A stretch of 64,000 bases of DNA from Paralvinella palmiformis (taxonomy: Eukaryota; Annelida; Polychaeta; Terebellida; Alvinellidae), in NCBI GenBank assembly GCA_025642065.1, contig JAODUP010001281.1, forward strand, positions 1 through 64,000, written 5' to 3'. This document shows positions 60,996 through 64,000 of this stretch, piece by piece (the stretch's first letter is position 1; the number at the start of each line of letters is the position of its first letter). The position numbers and the translations under genes were made by a program. Below the pieces are notes generated by a model. The model did not search any database and had not been told where the DNA came from. It worked only from the letters and a program-made list of their open reading frames with translations.

Positions 60996-62696
60996 TGCTC
61001 TTGATAAATTATCAAGAGCAGCAATAAATCATAATCGATCATTGTATTTGATCTATTTGGCAATAACTTGTATTTTAACTAACCAACAGATGAATAAATA
61101 GTCCAGTTTCCATCTTTTCTATGTTAGGCCTACAAATAACAGTTTGGTGAAAACTAATTGTTATTTATTAAATAATAATGGATTAGTATGCTAAAGATGT
61201 GACGATTTTATTCTGACTCTGGCTCTTATTGGGTTGAATCCTATAGTTACACAATAGTGTTGTGCGTCAAGGGTGGCTGAAAACATCTTACCTTAAACCG
61301 GTGGGAAATATGGCGCACATACAAGTTGAGGTGCTTCTGGGAGCTCCCTTTTCCCTACCCAAAAAATCGACTTATACGGTTGGTTATTCAGATCTAGATT
61401 TAATTGTAATTCTATCTAGCTGCTGTAGTCATTTTGATTTTAACCGATACATACCATCAGTGATTCTCTGATGCAATTATAGATCTATGACTTAGCTATT
61501 ATTTACAATAACACGAATCACTGATTGGAGTAGGTAAGAAAATAGGAACTTTAAAATATAAGGATAATTATCTGGTTACAAACTGGTATGCTAGAGGTTC
61601 GTAAATGTTTTTCCTACAAAGGTGACTAGTTACAGAATGACTTGGTACAAACTGATTTTGTTGTAAAATTATATGTTCCCCTTTTGCCCATGTTCTTTAT
61701 GTATAACAGGTTTCAAAATATTCAGTTGTTTTACCTTGTGGATGAAAAGTAGTATAAATATTGAGTAACAGACAGTTTTCTGATATCCGATTTAAAACTT
61801 AAAAAAATGCATGCATTGCCAACAAAACCTTTGTCATGATGATAATCTGTATGAATCTTTTTTATTTGACCAAGAATTGTTTTTCTGGAGGATTCAAGAT
61901 TAGGATATGACGTATTCAGTTTAAACACCTTGTTAATTATTTAAAAGAGGACTGATTGACTGTTTTAATTGTCCTGGTGTTTGATTTCTGTCATGTTCAC
62001 GTGGGATTACAAATAACAATAAATAGTCTTTAAAGGTTATAATAAAAAACAAGATAGTTTATAATCAAGAGAGCAGTCCACTTACATTATTTATATTGAC
62101 ATTACGTAGCTGAACAGACCAAAATGTAGATTACATTACTGCATAAAACACAAGGAATTCTTTCTATGTAAGACATTGAGCACTTCTTTATTTCACATAT
62201 ATTTCTCATCATAGCATTAAAATCATCCCCATGTGTTGTTGATTTATGTATTGATAAACCAGAATTATGACTGACACATACAGAAAACTGGACACCAAAG
62301 TCCATGTATAGGTTTCCTAGATTCATACACAAGTTATTATTATATGAAAAATATAATACACCAGCACAACAAAATAGTAAACGTTATTTAGGAGCACATT
62401 TCTAGGATCAGTAGTTAGCGCTTAGTGATATTTTCTGTTTGTAATTTGCATATTGGTAATATAATGAAATTACCGGTTGTTACTATACCAAAAAAAAACA
62501 GTCACAGTTGATTTTATGTTAATGAAAATTAAAGAAATAAAAGTTAATATATAGAATAAGAATAAAAGGAGTACAGTTTGGCTTTGCTATGACATGGTGA
62601 CTGTAGTCCACAAGTCATAGACCACATTTAAAGTGGACGCCATAGAGAAACGCTTGTCTTCATAGGATTGATGTCGTGTGTTTGTGTTTTAGGATA
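60993..62696. other. Non-coding, no feature recognised
   Basis: AT-rich. Frames at 61262 (+), 61731 (-) and 62102 (-) are 65-76 codons with no motif and no paralogue here. I see no gene. Confidence 0.45.
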
Positions 62697-62750
62697 TATA
62701 TAGATATATATAGATATATATAGATATATATAGATAGATATATATATATG
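62697..62750. repeat. (TATATAGA)n microsatellite
   Basis: Four to five units of TATATAGATA-type repeats, then AT. A further AT tract lies at 62885-62912. Confidence 0.9.
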
Positions 62751-62880
62751 GTGGCACTGGCTCAGAACATCAAAACCTATACACCCTTTAAAACCTAGGC
62801 CTCCATTAATCTATACATAATTAAATCAATACATAGTTGAATTTAAGCATATAAAAAGTACACATATATACATCCTGAGA

Positions 62881-62914
<34 letters not shown>

Positions 62915-62916
<2 letters not shown>

Positions 62917-63122
62917 TGAGCTACTCATCAGTCTCACCCACAGAGAAACGGTTGATGTAGGCTATGCACGAAAAGTGGAAGCAAACAAAAAGTACCATTT
63001 TACACCACTCCTTGCAGTTAACAACGTGTGCATGTGGTTAAATAGTAGATTAACATATATACAAGATAAATACTTTGACACCACAGTTTACATTCAGCAG
63101 TAATTTGTTGTGGCTCAGAGGT

Positions 63123-63165
<43 letters not shown>

Positions 63166-63485
63166 CATTTTGACACCACAGATCCTGATCTCAGCTCCAT
63201 TCTGGATTTGAATAGCTAAACAAATCCTACCCATATCAACTGTATTGAGAGGTCTGATAAGTTCGGTGTTACCAAGTTATTGTCAGATCAGGGTGAAAAG
63301 TTATTCCTTTTATTGGCTCTCAGTATGCTAATCAGCATAACAATTTCAGTTGAGCACAAGACAAAGCTGTGTCATATGCACTACTGGCATTGTGAACAGT
63401 GAAGTTGTTACCCGATAAGGATGAAAATTTGTCCTTTTTATGAGCTCTCGGCAAGCTAATCAACACAACAGTTTCAGTGTGTGTG
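62915..63485 (-). repeat. LTR-like dispersed repeat, copy 2, with doubled promoter-like module
   Basis: Inverse of the repeat at 32800-33225. It has TGTGGTGTCAAA-type motifs at about 63174, 63080 and 63005 (minus) and an ATAAAAGG box at about 63310 (minus). A second related module (63399-63485) repeats the ATAAAAAGG box and the following ACAAATTTTCATCC, about 110 bases away. An AT tract is embedded at 63127-63164. LTR identity is an inference. Confidence 0.5.
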
Positions 63486-63517
63486 TGTGTGTGTGTGTAT
63501 TTAGGGGGGGGGGGGGG
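63474..63517. repeat. (GT)n followed by 14 G
   Basis: GT dinucleotides at 63478-63498 and a run of 14 G at 63504-63517. Confidence 0.95.
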
Positions 63518-64000
63518 TTTGGCATTATACAACTTTTTGCTTGGCCATTTCCTCACATAATTTCTCCATTTGATAATATGGGAACAATCACAACGTTGCA
63601 ATAGTTTGTTATATATTCATGTACATGGCACAATGCAATAATTATCCAGTTAGAATAATGAATTATGGCATAACTGCTAACTATTATTTTATGGGCATAC
63701 ACCTGTGACAGATGGTGGTAATTAGGTTATCGATTGTCAGGTGACCATATTAAACCATCCACACCAACCTGTGTTTATTTTAATACGCAACTAAGCTATA
63801 ATTAAATGCTGTCTGACATGGGGCATTCGGCCGTGTTCAGAGTTAGCTGTAAAGTATGGCTTGAGCCTGCCACTCCACTCTACCACTTTTGGAGACAAAA
63901 CAAACTGTTTGAATTTTCATAAATAAGGAAGGCCTATTATACAAACAAATGTTCAGTGGACTTACTGCGGAAAGTCACCAAAAATGTTATATCTTCAGTC
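63518..64000. other. Non-coding, no feature recognised
   Basis: AT-rich to the window end. It could be the outer part of the LTR-like repeat. The minus frame at 63332-63601 runs through the GT/G tract and is not a gene. Confidence 0.4.

Noticed and set aside
61001..61021. Short palindrome as transcription terminator
   Set aside because: An AT-rich perfect palindrome can occur by chance in this composition, and intrinsic terminators are not expected in a eukaryote.

Overview
The window is eukaryotic genomic DNA, about two thirds A+T, with no operons, no ribosome-binding sites and no long housekeeping gene. Metazoan non-LTR retrotransposons, tRNA-derived SINEs, pogo/Tigger, hAT, MULE and Harbinger relics and many long (AT)n tracts point to an invertebrate animal. 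The type of glycosyltransferase-like gene and the LINE families suggest a lophotrochozoan, probably a mollusc. That is an inference; no single-copy marker gene is present.

The only apparently intact genes are three single-exon paralogues of about 362 codons, at 24259-25347 (-), 30948-32036 (-) and 47254-48339 (+). Each encodes a short type II membrane anchor followed by a GT-A-fold glycosyltransferase-like domain with an EDD (DxD-type) motif. A fourth copy is cut by the left window edge (1-49). A fifth is a 5' fragment that has lost its start codon and is joined to a LINE endonuclease (51017-51304). The genes were copied together with several kilobases of flank. Recognisable flank blocks recur at 50-995, 5710-6790, 25348-28560, 33226-41660, 42890-47253 and 51370-51900.

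Layout: 1-995 is the 5' end and upstream flank of a GT copy. 996-5710 is a composite of nested transposon relics (two pieces of one RT, an I/Nimb-like LINE, a HARBI1-like transposase). 5710-6790 returns to GT flank. 7180-11215 is a decayed two-ORF LINE. 11310-13968 holds two near-identical LINE copies in tandem. 13969-17291 is a Ty3-like element with a PNMA-type gag and a candidate LTR. 17405-23340 is a graveyard of tyrosine recombinase, EN-RT, pogo and LINE 3' ends. 23866-48473 holds the GT genes and includes a large imperfect palindrome, with arms of about 30800-41660 and 42890-48473 around a 1.2 kb spacer. 48474-53396 has a MITE, SINEs, a LINE endonuclease and the broken GT copy. 53859-60945 has four DNA-transposon remnants with readable ends or transposase. 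60993-64000 is mostly non-coding, apart from an LTR-like repeat shared with 32.8-33.2 kb.

The genes do not form a pathway in the bacterial sense. The picture is a young, rearranging multigene cluster of putative Golgi enzymes. It is expanding by tandem and inverted segmental duplication in transposon-dense DNA, and the copies are diverging mainly in one short stretch of the lumenal domain.
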